This document shows positions 18,056 through 26,697 of a DNA stretch of 64,000 nucleotides, piece after piece. The notes beneath the pieces were generated by a model. The model saw only the letters and a list, made by a program, of their open reading frames with translations. It did not search any database and was not told the DNA's origin. This stretch comes from an uncultured Bacteroides sp. Lineage in GTDB: Bacteria; Bacteroidota; Bacteroidia; Bacteroidales; Bacteroidaceae. The stretch spans positions 62,001 through 126,000 of the forward strand of contig CALADS010000080.1 in assembly GCA_937890825.1 (NCBI GenBank), in the 5' to 3' direction. Position numbers and translations under genes: made by a program. How positions within the stretch are numbered: the first letter of the stretch is position 1; each line of letters starts with the position of its first letter.

Positions 18056-18448
18056 ATGAAAAACGAAGTATTTAAACCCAGAAAATTATCGAAAGCATTT
18101 CTGTGCTTCATCACCGTCTGCCTGCTGCTGGCTTTCTATGCTAGTTATGAAACAGGGCAATGGGCCATACCGCTCCCCTTACTGCCACCCGTCATCATTA
18201 TTTTAGTGCAAAGCAGAACACGTTACCTCATTTGGGAAGACGGACGGGTGGAAATCCGTTCCGGCGGGGGTAAAAACAAGGTATTAACCGAATTGCATCA
18301 AGTGATTTATTACCCCAAGAATTGGCTGAACAACCGCATCCGAATCAATTACCAAAACACCTTTGAGCGACTGAACCCCGAACGGCCTCAGGAGTTTCTG
18401 GAAGCCCTCCGGCGGTATGCTCCCGGACTGAAGATAAAGGAAAAATAA
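18056..18448 (+). CDS. small membrane protein, PH-like
   Basis: A 130-aa protein with a hydrophobic hairpin near the N-terminus (about 14-52, two transmembrane segments with a short GQWAIPLP turn) and a soluble beta-rich tail (RYLIWEDGRVEIRSG onward) resembling small bacterial PH-like domains. The tail ends with the PQEFLEALR pattern. Ten conserved-looking charged residues lie in the tail but no catalytic motif. The next gene follows after 14 bases, so both may be one unit. Function unknown. Confidence 0.6.
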   Translation: MKNEVFKPRKLSKAFLCFITVCLLLAFYASYETGQWAIPLPLLPPVIIILVQSRTRYLIWEDGRVEIRSGGGKNKVLTELHQVIYYPKNWLNNRIRINYQNTFERLNPERPQEFLEALRRYAPGLKIKEK

Positions 18449-18462
18449 AAAAAACGTCGACT

Positions 18463-19344
18463 ATGAATTCCAAACGGATACTGTGGCTGATAAGTATACT
18501 GACTGCTCTCCTTCCCCACAGCCTGCAGGCACAAGAAAAGGACAGTCTACAGATAGACAGCGGGAGAACCCGCTCTTATCTGTCAAAGGAGCTTTTGTTT
18601 CGCCCCACCGGAACAACCACCCTCAACACAACCCTTCCTACTGTTCCTCCTCTTCCTTCACAACAAAAACTGGCTATTCCCCTTCCGACGCAGCCGGTAC
18701 TGCCCACCATGCATTTCAACTTACCGAAACAGCCGGTCATCCCCTACTATACCAACCCCACTCCCCTGTTCAAAGGAGATTTCCACACAGACGGCCTGCT
18801 GCTTCCCCACCGCTACGGTGCCCTCTTTGCATCGGGCAGCCAGACATCGGTACCGGGCATCGGACGCTTCAACCAGGCATCTCTGACATATATGCATAGG
18901 CTGAACGACAAATTGAGCTTTCAGTTGGCTATGGATGCCATGAAAATACATATGAGCCACCTCAGCGGACAGGCATTCTCCGCTTCGGGCATGATGCTCT
19001 ACCAGGCTACCGACAAGCTGGGATTCCGTGTATTTGGTTCGTATGCCCCGGGCAATACGTTCGGCATGAACACACACAGCTACGGCGGTACGCTGATATG
19101 GCAGGCGAACGACCGCTTCGGGCTGGAGATGGGTGCCCAACGCTATTATGACTCCATGCGCGGCGGCTGGCAGACAGTGCCCGTAGTAATACCCTCGTAC
19201 CGCTTCGACCACTTCAAACTGGAGTTAGACGTAGGGGGTATCCTCTACGAAATACTTCACGGTGTGCTGCACGACGCGAAGAAAAGCTACGACCCACGTG
19301 GGGCTACCATTGCCCCTCCCCGCTTCTCCCTTCCGGTAAAATGA
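18463..19344 (+). CDS. secreted hypothetical protein, probable outer-membrane protein
   Basis: A 293-aa protein with a clear signal peptide (cleavage likely after LQAQ, about 24). Residues 50-95 are Pro/Leu-rich (repeated LPT and PVLP/PVIP elements). From about 110 onward the sequence alternates aromatic and polar residues as in outer-membrane beta strands (RFNQASLTYMHRLNDKLSFQLAMDAM, KLGFRVFGSYAPG). I do not recognise the family. It sits 14 bases after the small membrane protein and is followed by the sigma-54 promoter region of hsp20. Confidence 0.65.
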   Translation: MNSKRILWLISILTALLPHSLQAQEKDSLQIDSGRTRSYLSKELLFRPTGTTTLNTTLPTVPPLPSQQKLAIPLPTQPVLPTMHFNLPKQPVIPYYTNPTPLFKGDFHTDGLLLPHRYGALFASGSQTSVPGIGRFNQASLTYMHRLNDKLSFQLAMDAMKIHMSHLSGQAFSASGMMLYQATDKLGFRVFGSYAPGNTFGMNTHSYGGTLIWQANDRFGLEMGAQRYYDSMRGGWQTVPVVIPSYRFDHFKLELDVGGILYEILHGVLHDAKKSYDPRGATIAPPRFSLPVK

Positions 19345-19403
19345 CGGAAAGGAAATCTGACTAAAAGATATCGTTCTAATTCATAACTAACATTTTGTCA
19401 GCA

Positions 19404-19441
19404 ATTAAGACTATTTGTCTACGAATATCTGTCAAATAGTC
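19404..19441 (+). promoter_or_regulatory. palindrome upstream of the sigma-54 promoter (candidate activator site)
   Basis: A perfect 9-bp inverted repeat, GACTATTTG (19409-19417) and CAAATAGTC (19433-19441), is centred about 40 bases upstream of the -24 element. TTGTC/CTGTC words recur around it. It is a candidate site for a bacterial enhancer-binding protein. Confidence 0.5.
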
Positions 19442-19462
19442 AATAAATACAGAAAAATCTTA

Positions 19463-19478
19463 TTGGCACGAGGTTTGC
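19463..19478 (+). promoter_or_regulatory. sigma-54 (-24/-12) promoter of hsp20
   Basis: TTGGCACG-AGGT-TTGC matches the sigma-54 consensus (TGGCACG-N4-TTGC) exactly, with GG at 19465-19466 and GC at 19477-19478, 12 bases apart as required. Transcription would begin near 19490, giving a leader of about 70 bases before the hsp20 ATG. Confidence 0.8.
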
Positions 19479-19560
19479 CATTCAGTAAGCGAACCGCGGT
19501 TGAAAGACCGGGGTTCAGAAGTAAAATGATTGTTGAACTAAAACATAGGAGATTAGAATT

Positions 19561-20004
19561 ATGATGCCTGTAAGAAGAAATCAAAATTGGTTACCGAGTA
19601 TCTTTAACGACTTTTTCGATAATGACTGGATGGTAAAAGCCAATGCTACTGCTCCTGCCATCAACGTGCTTGAAACAGAAAAAGAATATAAAGTAGAAGT
19701 GGCTGCTCCGGGTATGACGAAGGAAGACTTCAACGTGCATATTGATGAAGAAAACAACTTGGTCATCAGCATGGAGAAGAAAACTGAAAACAAGGAAGAA
19801 AGCAAGGAGGAAAACAAGGCTGAAGGCAGATACCTGCGCCGAGAATTCGCTTATTCTCAATTCCAGCAAACCATGATTCTGCCAGACGATGTGGACGAAG
19901 AAAAAATCGAAGCACACATGGAACACGGTGTATTGCACATCGATTTACCTAAGTTCACCGAACAGGAAAAGGCCAAAACTCAAAGGGTCATTGCCATCCA
20001 ATAA
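19561..20004 (+). CDS. Hsp20/alpha-crystallin small heat-shock protein
   Basis: A 147-aa ATP-independent holdase that binds unfolding proteins in the cytoplasm. The alpha-crystallin domain spans about 33-135 (VEVAAPGMTKEDFNVHID at the start, the conserved GVLHIDLPK near 120-128). A charged Glu/Lys-rich insert lies at about 75-90, and a short C-terminal tail with an IAI-type motif ends the protein. It is preceded by the sigma-54 promoter at 19463-19478 and followed by a strong terminator, so it is a single-gene unit. It starts with two Met codons at 19561. Confidence 0.95.
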   Translation: MMPVRRNQNWLPSIFNDFFDNDWMVKANATAPAINVLETEKEYKVEVAAPGMTKEDFNVHIDEENNLVISMEKKTENKEESKEENKAEGRYLRREFAYSQFQQTMILPDDVDEEKIEAHMEHGVLHIDLPKFTEQEKAKTQRVIAIQ

Positions 20005-20026
20005 GCTGAAATGATACTCATCAGTC

Positions 20027-20062
20027 AAGGAGGTGTCGCATATGCGATACCTCCTTTTTTTT
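20027..20062 (+). terminator. rho-independent terminator after hsp20
   Basis: A 14-base stem with one mismatch (20027-20040 and 20043-20056) runs into eight T residues. Confidence 0.85.
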
Positions 20063-20099
20063 CAGGTATGGACAGGCCGCGTCTGAATGCCCACGGCAA

Positions 20100-20181
20100 A
20101 GCAAGTAGCTGCAAGAGCTGGTGCAAGCAGTTGCAAGGGCTGATGCAAGCGGTTGCATGAGCCTTTGCAAGCGGTTGCTTC
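20100..20181. repeat. 22-bp tandem repeat array A
   Basis: Almost four units with the pattern TGCAAG-N4-TGCAAG-N6, starting at 20100, 20122, 20144 and 20166. The N4 is CGGT in two units and CAGT or TAGC in the others. The core TGCAAGCGGTTGCA is itself a near palindrome. The same unit recurs in opposite orientation at 60541-60620. Confidence 0.8.
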
Positions 20182-20204
20182 TGCGGGAGCTAGTGTTTGC
20201 AAAG

Positions 20205-20278
20205 GCTATAGCTTAGGTTTACCGAAACTGTAGATATGGTTTGTTGGAGCTGTAGATTCCGTTTACCTAAGCTACAGC
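20205..20278. repeat. imperfect inverted repeat before the alpha/beta hydrolase
   Basis: Arms 20205-20222 and 20261-20278 match at 15 of 18 positions (GCTnTAGCTTAGGT core), with CTGTAGAT direct repeats in the loop. No gene is seen in 20063-20420, and no T tract follows. CTGTAG/CTACAG words of the same flavour recur near 56475-56512. Confidence 0.5.
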
Positions 20279-20420
20279 GCTCCGATGGTCTGCCAAAGGC
20301 TGTGCTCTTTCTGTATAAGAAATCCGGCATTCATCGACCATAAAACAGAACAGACATTTGGATTTCCGGGAAAAGATTCCGATATTGCAGCCATGAATCA
20401 ACCCTACAGTTAAAGATGCC

Positions 20421-21713
20421 ATGAAGCAGATTTATTTCAAATGGATATGCCTGGGCATAGGGTGCATCCTCTCCCTACAGACGGTGGCCCAGGAAGGTAC
20501 GTGGTGGGGAAAGCTGGAATTGCCCGGCCATACCCTCACGCTGGTGTTTCACCTGGATGCAGACCAGCCCACGATCGACTCGCCCGACCAAGGCGTGAAA
20601 GGCATACCGCTGAAACGAGGCGAAGCCTCCATCCCCAACGTGTCGTTCAGTATTCCCTCCATCGGAGCATCCTTTACCGGCGTGTGGCTGGGGAAACAGA
20701 TGACCGGTACCTTTACACAGCAGGGATATAACTTCCCGATGACACTGGTGCCGGGGGCTCCCGCAAGGAACCGCCCGCAAACTCCCAAACCGCCCTTCCC
20801 CTATACCTGTGAGGAGGTGACTTTCAGCCATGGAAATGCCACCCTGAAAGGTACGCTGACCTTGCCGCCGAACTGCCACAAGCATACGCCTGTCTGCATC
20901 CTGATTACCGGCAGCGGACTGCAAAACCGCGATGAGGAGCTATTCGGACATAAGCCCTTTGCCGTCATAGCCGACGCTTTTGCCCGAAACGGTATCGCCA
21001 CCTTGCGCTACGATGACCGGGGCTTCGGAGAATCTACCGGCGACCTTATCCGGGTAACCACGGAAGACTTGAAAAACGATGCCCGGGCAGGCATCCGGCT
21101 CTTACGGGAAAGGTTTGACCAAGTGGGGGTTCTGGGACACAGCGAAGGGGGCACCATCGCCCTGATGCTGGCCGCCGAACAACAGACCGACTGGGTAATC
21201 AGCCTGGCAGGTATGACGGTATCGGGAGAGGCCACACTATTGGCACAGAACCGCCGGTTGCTGCAAAAAAACGGCTACACCGCACAGGTGACGGACGCTT
21301 ATCTGAAAGCTCTGCAAGCGGTGTTCGGTCAACTGACCCAGGGGGAAAAGCCGGTGCTGCCGGATGTATCTGCCCTGCCCGATGAACTGAAAACCAACCT
21401 GCAACAGGTGGTAAAGACATCGGACACTCCCTACTTGCGGTATTTCCTGAAATTGAATATTGCGGATAAACTCCCCCTCATAAAGTGCCCCATACTGGCT
21501 TTGAATGGAACGAAAGACACTCAGGTGGATTGCCAAACCAATCTGTCGGTGCTGGAAAACGGACTGCAAAGGGCACTGCTCACCGCCCACCCCTGCGAAG
21601 AACTGAACCACCTGTTCCAGCATTGCAACACAGGTGCTGTAGAGGAATACAAGGATATAGAAGAAACCTTTGCCCCCGAAGTATTGCAACGGATGATAGA
21701 GTGGATACAGTAA
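20421..21713 (+). CDS. secreted alpha/beta hydrolase
   Basis: A 430-aa protein with a signal peptide (cleavage near LQTVAQ, 23), so probably periplasmic. Residues 25-115 form a small beta domain seen in front of many Bacteroidetes esterases (WWGKLELPGHTLTLVFHL). The hydrolase fold starts about 130: oxyanion region LITGSGLQNRDEE (about 160-172), RYDDRGFGES (about 195-204), nucleophile elbow GHSEGG (Ser about 242), acid residue in NGTKDTQVD (about 363) and catalytic His in LNHLFQ (about 396). It resembles the EstD-like esterase group. The substrate is not predictable. ATG 20421 gives the signal peptide directly. Confidence 0.85.
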   Translation: MKQIYFKWICLGIGCILSLQTVAQEGTWWGKLELPGHTLTLVFHLDADQPTIDSPDQGVKGIPLKRGEASIPNVSFSIPSIGASFTGVWLGKQMTGTFTQQGYNFPMTLVPGAPARNRPQTPKPPFPYTCEEVTFSHGNATLKGTLTLPPNCHKHTPVCILITGSGLQNRDEELFGHKPFAVIADAFARNGIATLRYDDRGFGESTGDLIRVTTEDLKNDARAGIRLLRERFDQVGVLGHSEGGTIALMLAAEQQTDWVISLAGMTVSGEATLLAQNRRLLQKNGYTAQVTDAYLKALQAVFGQLTQGEKPVLPDVSALPDELKTNLQQVVKTSDTPYLRYFLKLNIADKLPLIKCPILALNGTKDTQVDCQTNLSVLENGLQRALLTAHPCEELNHLFQHCNTGAVEEYKDIEETFAPEVLQRMIEWIQ

Positions 21714-21731
21714 ACAATTGAATGCAATCCG

Positions 21732-21762
21732 TTTGATTGTTTCAAATTATAGGTTATTTTTG
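21732..21762 (+). promoter_or_regulatory. promoter of the lipoprotein gene (-33/-7)
   Basis: TTTG (21732-21735), a 19-base spacer and TATTTTTG (21755-21762) match the full Bacteroides consensus. The predicted leader is about 50 bases. Confidence 0.75.
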
Positions 21763-21819
21763 CAAATAGTATAAATACCTGAAGAGTCAGCTTTTGTTTA
21801 ACCCTAAAATCAATTCGTT

Positions 21820-22350
21820 ATGAAGACCCATTTGAAAAAGAACGCATTTATAAAGAAAGTCCACCTGGTATGGTGGGGATTCATCAGTTTACTGCTCCTG
21901 TGTTCATCCTGCCGCAGTCAGGTGGGCAATGAGGAAAAGCAGGCTTTCTATCTGCAAGCCTTGCACGGATTGGAAAATCGGTCTTTTACCATTGAGGCAT
22001 ACGAATTTCACATCTTCGACGGCTACGAAGCAAGAACGGAATCTTCCAGCGGAAGCTACATCACAATGAACAGCTCGCTCTGCAAGATACGAATAGAACC
22101 GAAAGTCTTTCCGGAATATCCTTTCCACTTCTTAAATATTCAGGATGAACACAGCGAGATAATCCGTGAAGCCAGTAAAAAGCAACAGAATTCATTCATC
22201 GTGAAAGTGGACGGCGGAGAAAGCTGGTTGCGCTATCACCTACATATCGACCTGTATAAAGGAAGCAATGAATGCTTTATACAGGTGAAGACTGCTGCAG
22301 GCAAACTTGAATACAGTATAAAGGGGCGAATCACAGCAGGGGCAGATTAA
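21820..22350 (+). CDS. hypothetical lipoprotein (possibly DUF4251-like)
   Basis: A 176-aa protein with an N-terminal membrane helix and lipobox (LLLCSSC, Cys near 31), so probably a lipoprotein. The mature part (GLENRSFTIEAYEF, later SFIVKVDGGESW and KLEYSIKGRI) has the layout of the DUF4251 lipoproteins common in Bacteroides, but the characteristic LPYFG motif is absent, so the family link is weak. A full consensus promoter precedes it. Its stop codon overlaps the stop of the convergent MATE gene (22347-22350). Confidence 0.65.
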   Translation: MKTHLKKNAFIKKVHLVWWGFISLLLLCSSCRSQVGNEEKQAFYLQALHGLENRSFTIEAYEFHIFDGYEARTESSSGSYITMNSSLCKIRIEPKVFPEYPFHFLNIQDEHSEIIREASKKQQNSFIVKVDGGESWLRYHLHIDLYKGSNECFIQVKTAAGKLEYSIKGRITAGAD

Positions 22351-23702
22351 CTTACGGTCTGCTCCTTGAACTTACGGAACTGCGACACGAGCATGGTGGC
22401 CGCGATAAGGCTGGCCAGAATGTCCGATACCGGCATACTGTACCACACGCCCCACTCACCGAAAAACCGAGGCAGGATAAGCAGGCAGGGAAGCAATATC
22501 AGCAACTGACGAGACAGTGACAGAAAGATGGCCTTGCCTGCCATGCCAATGCTCTGAAAGAAGTTGGAGGTTACCATCTGAAAACCGATGATGGGAAAGA
22601 ATATCACCGTGATGCGCAGGCCGCGGGCAGACAGGGCTGTCAGTTCTGCATCGTTGGTGAAAATACTTACCGTGAGTTCCGGTATCAGCATCCCTACCAG
22701 AAAGCCGAAGGTGGTGACAGCCGTAGCATAGATGATGGTCAGCTTCAGCACCTTATTGACCCGCTGATACTGACGGGCACCGTAGTTATAGCCGGCTATG
22801 GGCTGCATACCTTGATTAAAGCCCATCACAATCATCACGATGATGAACACCAGGCGGTTTACGATGCCAAAGGCACCGATGGCCAAATCTCCGCCGTATT
22901 TCTTCAAGCCCTGATTCACCACGATTACGATGAAGCAGGCCGCCATGTTCATGAGAAACGGCGACAGGCCGATGGCCAGCGAATCGAATACTATCTTGCG
23001 CTTCAGGCGGAAAATGCCTTTATGGAAATGCAGCAGTTCTTCCTTGTTGCTGAACAACCGGAACTGCCACATCAGAGCAATGACCTGAGCCGTAATGGTG
23101 GCTATGGCCGCACCCCGGATGCCCCATTCAAAGCCGTAAATAAAGAGTGGGTCCAGCAGGGTATTGATAACCACCGTACCGATGGTGGCATACATGGCCT
23201 TCTGCGGATGCCCTGCCGAACGAAGCACGGCATTCAGCCCCAGATAGATGTGGGTCACGGCATTGCCCAAAAGGATAATCTCCATATAATCGCGCGCATA
23301 GCCCACGGTCTGGTCACTTCCACCGAAAAAATACAGAATAGGGTCCAGAAAAGGAAGCACCACCAGGGTGAAGCCCACCCCCAACAGGATATTCAGCACC
23401 AACACATTGCCCAACACCCGCTGGGCCGTATCGTAGTCTTTCTGCCCCAGCTTCACCGAAATCAGCGTAGCCGCTCCTACCCCTACCAGCGAACCGAATG
23501 CGGCAGCCAGATTCATCAGCGGAAAGGTCAGTGCCAAGCCCGAAATGGCCATAGCCCCCACCCCGTTGCCAATGAAAATACTATCTACCATATTATATAA
23601 AGAAGATGCAGTCATAGCTATAATGGCCGGAACAGCATACTGCATCAGAAGCTTCCCGATACTCTCTATCCCCAGCGCTGTGGGAGTCTTTTGTGTTGCC
23701 AT
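22347..23702 (-). CDS. MATE family efflux transporter
   Basis: A 451-aa membrane protein with about 12 transmembrane helices in two homologous halves, each opening with the MATE pattern (IPAIIAMTASSLYNMVDSIF near 16-35; FDSLAIGLSPFLMNMAACF near 235-253), and GFNQGMQPIAGYNYGA near 295-310. Family members export cationic drugs or metabolites using Na+ or H+ gradients. The actual substrate is unknown. A -7 box lies 38 bases upstream, divergent from lysS. Confidence 0.93.
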   Translation of the reverse strand: MATQKTPTALGIESIGKLLMQYAVPAIIAMTASSLYNMVDSIFIGNGVGAMAISGLALTFPLMNLAAAFGSLVGVGAATLISVKLGQKDYDTAQRVLGNVLVLNILLGVGFTLVVLPFLDPILYFFGGSDQTVGYARDYMEIILLGNAVTHIYLGLNAVLRSAGHPQKAMYATIGTVVINTLLDPLFIYGFEWGIRGAAIATITAQVIALMWQFRLFSNKEELLHFHKGIFRLKRKIVFDSLAIGLSPFLMNMAACFIVIVVNQGLKKYGGDLAIGAFGIVNRLVFIIVMIVMGFNQGMQPIAGYNYGARQYQRVNKVLKLTIIYATAVTTFGFLVGMLIPELTVSIFTNDAELTALSARGLRITVIFFPIIGFQMVTSNFFQSIGMAGKAIFLSLSRQLLILLPCLLILPRFFGEWGVWYSMPVSDILASLIAATMLVSQFRKFKEQTVS

Positions 23703-23739
23703 AAACGTAATACCTGATAACTATTGATTGAAAACGCTG

Positions 23740-23747
23740 CAAAGGTA
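23740..23747 (-). promoter_or_regulatory. -7 promoter box of the MATE gene
   Basis: Minus-strand TACCTTTG matches TAnnTTTG, 38 bases before the ATG. Confidence 0.5.
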
Positions 23748-23791
23748 CTACATTTATAGACAAAAGATGTGCCTTTATAAAAAATGTTTCG

Positions 23792-23799
23792 TATTTTTG
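23792..23799 (+). promoter_or_regulatory. -7 promoter box of lysS
   Basis: TATTTTTG matches TAnnTTTG. It places the transcript start near 23807, which favours ATG 23827 over the in-frame GTG at 23812 as the lysS start. Confidence 0.5.
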
Positions 23800-23826
23800 T
23801 AGCCAAATTGAGTGAAATATATCGAA

Positions 23827-25557
23827 ATGAACGTATTAGAACTAAGTGAACAGGAAATCATTCGTCGCAATAGTATGAATGAACTTCGCGCGATGGGGAT
23901 AGAGCCCTATCCCGCAGCAGAGTATGCAACCAACGCTTTCTCTACCGATATTAAAGCTGAGTTCAAAGATGAAGATGAACCCCGCCAGGTAGTGGTGGCC
24001 GGCCGTATGATGAGCCGCCGCGTGATGGGTAAAGCCTCTTTCATCGAGCTTCAGGATTCTAAAGGACGTATCCAGGTGTATATTACCCGGGATGATATCT
24101 GTCCGGATGAAAACAAAGACATGTACAATACCGTGTTCAAACGTCTGCTTGACTTGGGCGACTTCATCGGTATCGAGGGATTTGTGTTCCGTACCCAAAT
24201 GGGAGAAATCAGTATTCATGCAAAGAAACTGACCGTATTGGCCAAAAGCATCAAGCCGTTGCCAATCGTAAAATATAAAGACGGGGTGGCTTACGACTCT
24301 TTCGAAGACCCGGAACTGCGCTACCGCCAGCGCTATGTGGATCTCATCGTGAACGACGGCGTGAAAGACACCTTCCTGAAACGTGCCAAAATCATCAAGA
24401 CCATGCGTGCCGTATTGGACGAGGCCGGCTACACCGAAGTGGAAACGCCGATTCTGCAGTCTATTCCCGGCGGCGCCAGCGCACGCCCCTTCATCACACA
24501 CCACAACTCACTGGATATGGACCTGTATCTGCGTATCGCCACAGAGCTGTATCTGAAACGCTTGATTATCGGAGGATTCGAAGGTGTGTACGAAATAGGC
24601 AAGAACTTCCGTAATGAAGGTATGGACAAGAACCATAATCCGGAATTCACCTGCATAGAGCTGTACGTACAGTACAAGGATTATAACTGGATGATGGACT
24701 TCACTGAAAAAATGCTGGAACGCATCTGCATAGCAGTGAATGGCTGCACAGAAACTGAAATCGATGGAAAGGTTATCAGTTTCAAGGCTCCTTACCGTCG
24801 TCTGCCCATTCTGGAAGCCATCAAGGAAAAGACGGGCTACGACCTGGAAGGCAAGAATGAAGAAGAAATCCGTGAGGTGTGCAAGGCACTGAACATGGAG
24901 ATAGATGATACCATGGGTAAGGGTAAGTTGATTGATGAAATCTTTGGCGAATTCTGCGAAGGTACCTTCATTCAACCCACTTTCATCACAGATTACCCGG
25001 TAGAAATGTCGCCGCTGACCAAGATGCACCGCAACAAACCTGGACTGACCGAACGCTTCGAACTGATGGTAAACGGCAAAGAGCTGGCCAACGCCTACAG
25101 CGAGCTGAACGACCCGATAGATCAGGAAGAACGCTTCAAAGACCAGCTTCGCCTTAGTGAAAAGGGTGACGACGAAGCCATGTTCATAGACCAGGACTTC
25201 TTGAAGGCACTGCAATACGGTATGCCGCCTACCTCAGGTATCGGTATCGGCATCGACCGTCTGACCATGTTGATGACCGGAAAACCGTTTATACAGGAAG
25301 TATTGTTCTTCCCGCAGATGCGACCGGAAAAGGTGGCCCCCAAAGATGCTCCCGCTAAATTCATAGAACTGGGCATCGCAGAAGAATGGGTACCCGTCAT
25401 TCAAAAGGCTGGATATAATCTGGTAAGCGATATGGCTAATGTGAACCCTCAGAAACTGCACATGGATATCTGCGGAATCAACAAGAAATACAAGTTAGAA
25501 CTTACCAATCCCAGCGTGAACGACGTTACGGCCTGGATTGAAAAAATCAAAAATTAA
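23827..25557 (+). CDS. lysS: lysyl-tRNA synthetase, class II
   Basis: LysS charges tRNA-Lys in the cytoplasm. The 576-aa protein has the N-terminal OB-fold anticodon-binding domain (VAGRMMSRRVMGKASFIELQD near 58-78) and the class II catalytic core: motif 1 near 205-220 (EVETPILQSIPGGA), motif 2 FRNEGMDKNHNPEF (about 260-273) and motif 3 GIGIGIDRLTML (about 473-484). The C-terminal 75 residues extend past motif 3 and are typical of Bacteroidales LysS. ATG 23827 is preferred over GTG 23812 because of the promoter position. gpsA follows after a hairpin. Confidence 0.97.
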   Translation: MNVLELSEQEIIRRNSMNELRAMGIEPYPAAEYATNAFSTDIKAEFKDEDEPRQVVVAGRMMSRRVMGKASFIELQDSKGRIQVYITRDDICPDENKDMYNTVFKRLLDLGDFIGIEGFVFRTQMGEISIHAKKLTVLAKSIKPLPIVKYKDGVAYDSFEDPELRYRQRYVDLIVNDGVKDTFLKRAKIIKTMRAVLDEAGYTEVETPILQSIPGGASARPFITHHNSLDMDLYLRIATELYLKRLIIGGFEGVYEIGKNFRNEGMDKNHNPEFTCIELYVQYKDYNWMMDFTEKMLERICIAVNGCTETEIDGKVISFKAPYRRLPILEAIKEKTGYDLEGKNEEEIREVCKALNMEIDDTMGKGKLIDEIFGEFCEGTFIQPTFITDYPVEMSPLTKMHRNKPGLTERFELMVNGKELANAYSELNDPIDQEERFKDQLRLSEKGDDEAMFIDQDFLKALQYGMPPTSGIGIGIDRLTMLMTGKPFIQEVLFFPQMRPEKVAPKDAPAKFIELGIAEEWVPVIQKAGYNLVSDMANVNPQKLHMDICGINKKYKLELTNPSVNDVTAWIEKIKN

Positions 25558-25632
25558 TAATGAAAAATGAAGGGTGGAAGGAAATTCAGACCTTTCCTTT
25601 CACTTTTCATTTTTCATTTTTCATTATTAATT
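25553..25632 (+). repeat. long hairpin between lysS and gpsA
   Basis: About 32 bases of 5' arm (25553-25584) pair with a 3' arm (25593-25632) that contains one extra TTTTCAT unit. The arms are AT-rich, with repeated AATGAAAA/TTTTCATT words. It overlaps the lysS stop codon. It may be a terminator or an RNA-stability element. Confidence 0.6.
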
Positions 25633-25636
25633 ATCT

Positions 25637-26632
25637 ATGAAACTACCTGGAAAGATAGCCATCATGGGGGGAGGAAGTTGGGCTACTGCCATTGCTAAAA
25701 TGGTATTGGCTCAAGCTGAGTCGATAAATTGGTACATGCGCAGAGACGACCGCATCGCCGATTTCAAGCGACTGGGACATAACCCTGCCTACCTGACAGG
25801 AGTGAAATTCGATATCAAACGTATCAATTTCAGCTCTAATATCAACGAAATAGTGAAAGAATCAGATACCCTGATTTTTGTCACTCCCTCGCCCTATCTG
25901 AAATCTCACCTGAAGAAACTCAAAACAAAAATCAAGGATAAATTCATCATCACAGCCATCAAAGGCATTGTGCCTGATGACAATCTGATTGTATCTGAAT
26001 ATTTCACTAAGGAGTATGGGGTACCTTCTGAAAATATAGCTGTGCTGGCGGGTCCTTGCCATGCCGAAGAAGTGGCACTGGAACGCTTGTCTTACCTGAC
26101 TATCGCTTGCCCCGATACCGACAAAGCCTGCACCTTTGCCCGAAAACTGGGAAGCAGCTTCATCAAAACATCGGTAAGCAATGATGTAATAGGCATTGAA
26201 TACAGCTCTGTGCTGAAAAATGTCTATGCCATAGCAGCGGGAATATGCAGCGGGCTGAAGTACGGTGATAACTTTCAGGCAGTATTGGTATCAAACGCCA
26301 TACAAGAGATGAACCGGTTTCTGCAAACTGTACATCCACTAAATAGAAATGTAAACGACTCTGCCTACCTGGGCGACCTGCTGGTAACCAGCTATTCTAA
26401 TTTTAGCCGGAACCGCACATTTGGAACCATGATTGGCAAAGGATATTCCGTGAAAAGCGCACAGATTGAAATGGAAATGATAGCTGAAGGATACTATGGT
26501 ACCAAATGTATCAAGGAAATCAACAAGCATTATCACGTAAATATGCCCATTGTAGATGCCGTCTATAATATCTTATATGAACGTATATCTCCTACGATTG
26601 AAATTAAGCTACTGACTGATTCCTTCAGGTAA
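25637..26632 (+). CDS. gpsA: NAD(P)-dependent glycerol-3-phosphate dehydrogenase
   Basis: GpsA reduces dihydroxyacetone phosphate to sn-glycerol 3-phosphate, the backbone of phospholipids. The 331-aa protein has an N-terminal Rossmann domain with GGGSWATAIAK (about 11-21, where most GpsA proteins have GxGxWGT), the VTPSPYLKSHL nucleotide-side motif, KGIVPDDNL (about 115-123), AGPCHAEEVA (about 137-146; usually GPSFA), and the catalytic Lys region SVLKNVYAIAAGI (about 193-205). These substitutions are, as far as I recall, normal for Bacteroides. pgi follows after 65 bases with no clear promoter, so lysS-gpsA-pgi may be co-transcribed. Confidence 0.93.
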   Translation: MKLPGKIAIMGGGSWATAIAKMVLAQAESINWYMRRDDRIADFKRLGHNPAYLTGVKFDIKRINFSSNINEIVKESDTLIFVTPSPYLKSHLKKLKTKIKDKFIITAIKGIVPDDNLIVSEYFTKEYGVPSENIAVLAGPCHAEEVALERLSYLTIACPDTDKACTFARKLGSSFIKTSVSNDVIGIEYSSVLKNVYAIAAGICSGLKYGDNFQAVLVSNAIQEMNRFLQTVHPLNRNVNDSAYLGDLLVTSYSNFSRNRTFGTMIGKGYSVKSAQIEMEMIAEGYYGTKCIKEINKHYHVNMPIVDAVYNILYERISPTIEIKLLTDSFR

Positions 26633-26697
26633 GCAGCAGCTTATTAAAAATCTAATCTTAAAAACCTGAAATCTCAATAACTTAAAAACTTAAAATT

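Noticed and set aside
20100..20181. Possible CRISPR array
   Set aside because: The period is 22 bases with no unique spacers of usual length, the motif repeats within each unit, and no cas genes are present.
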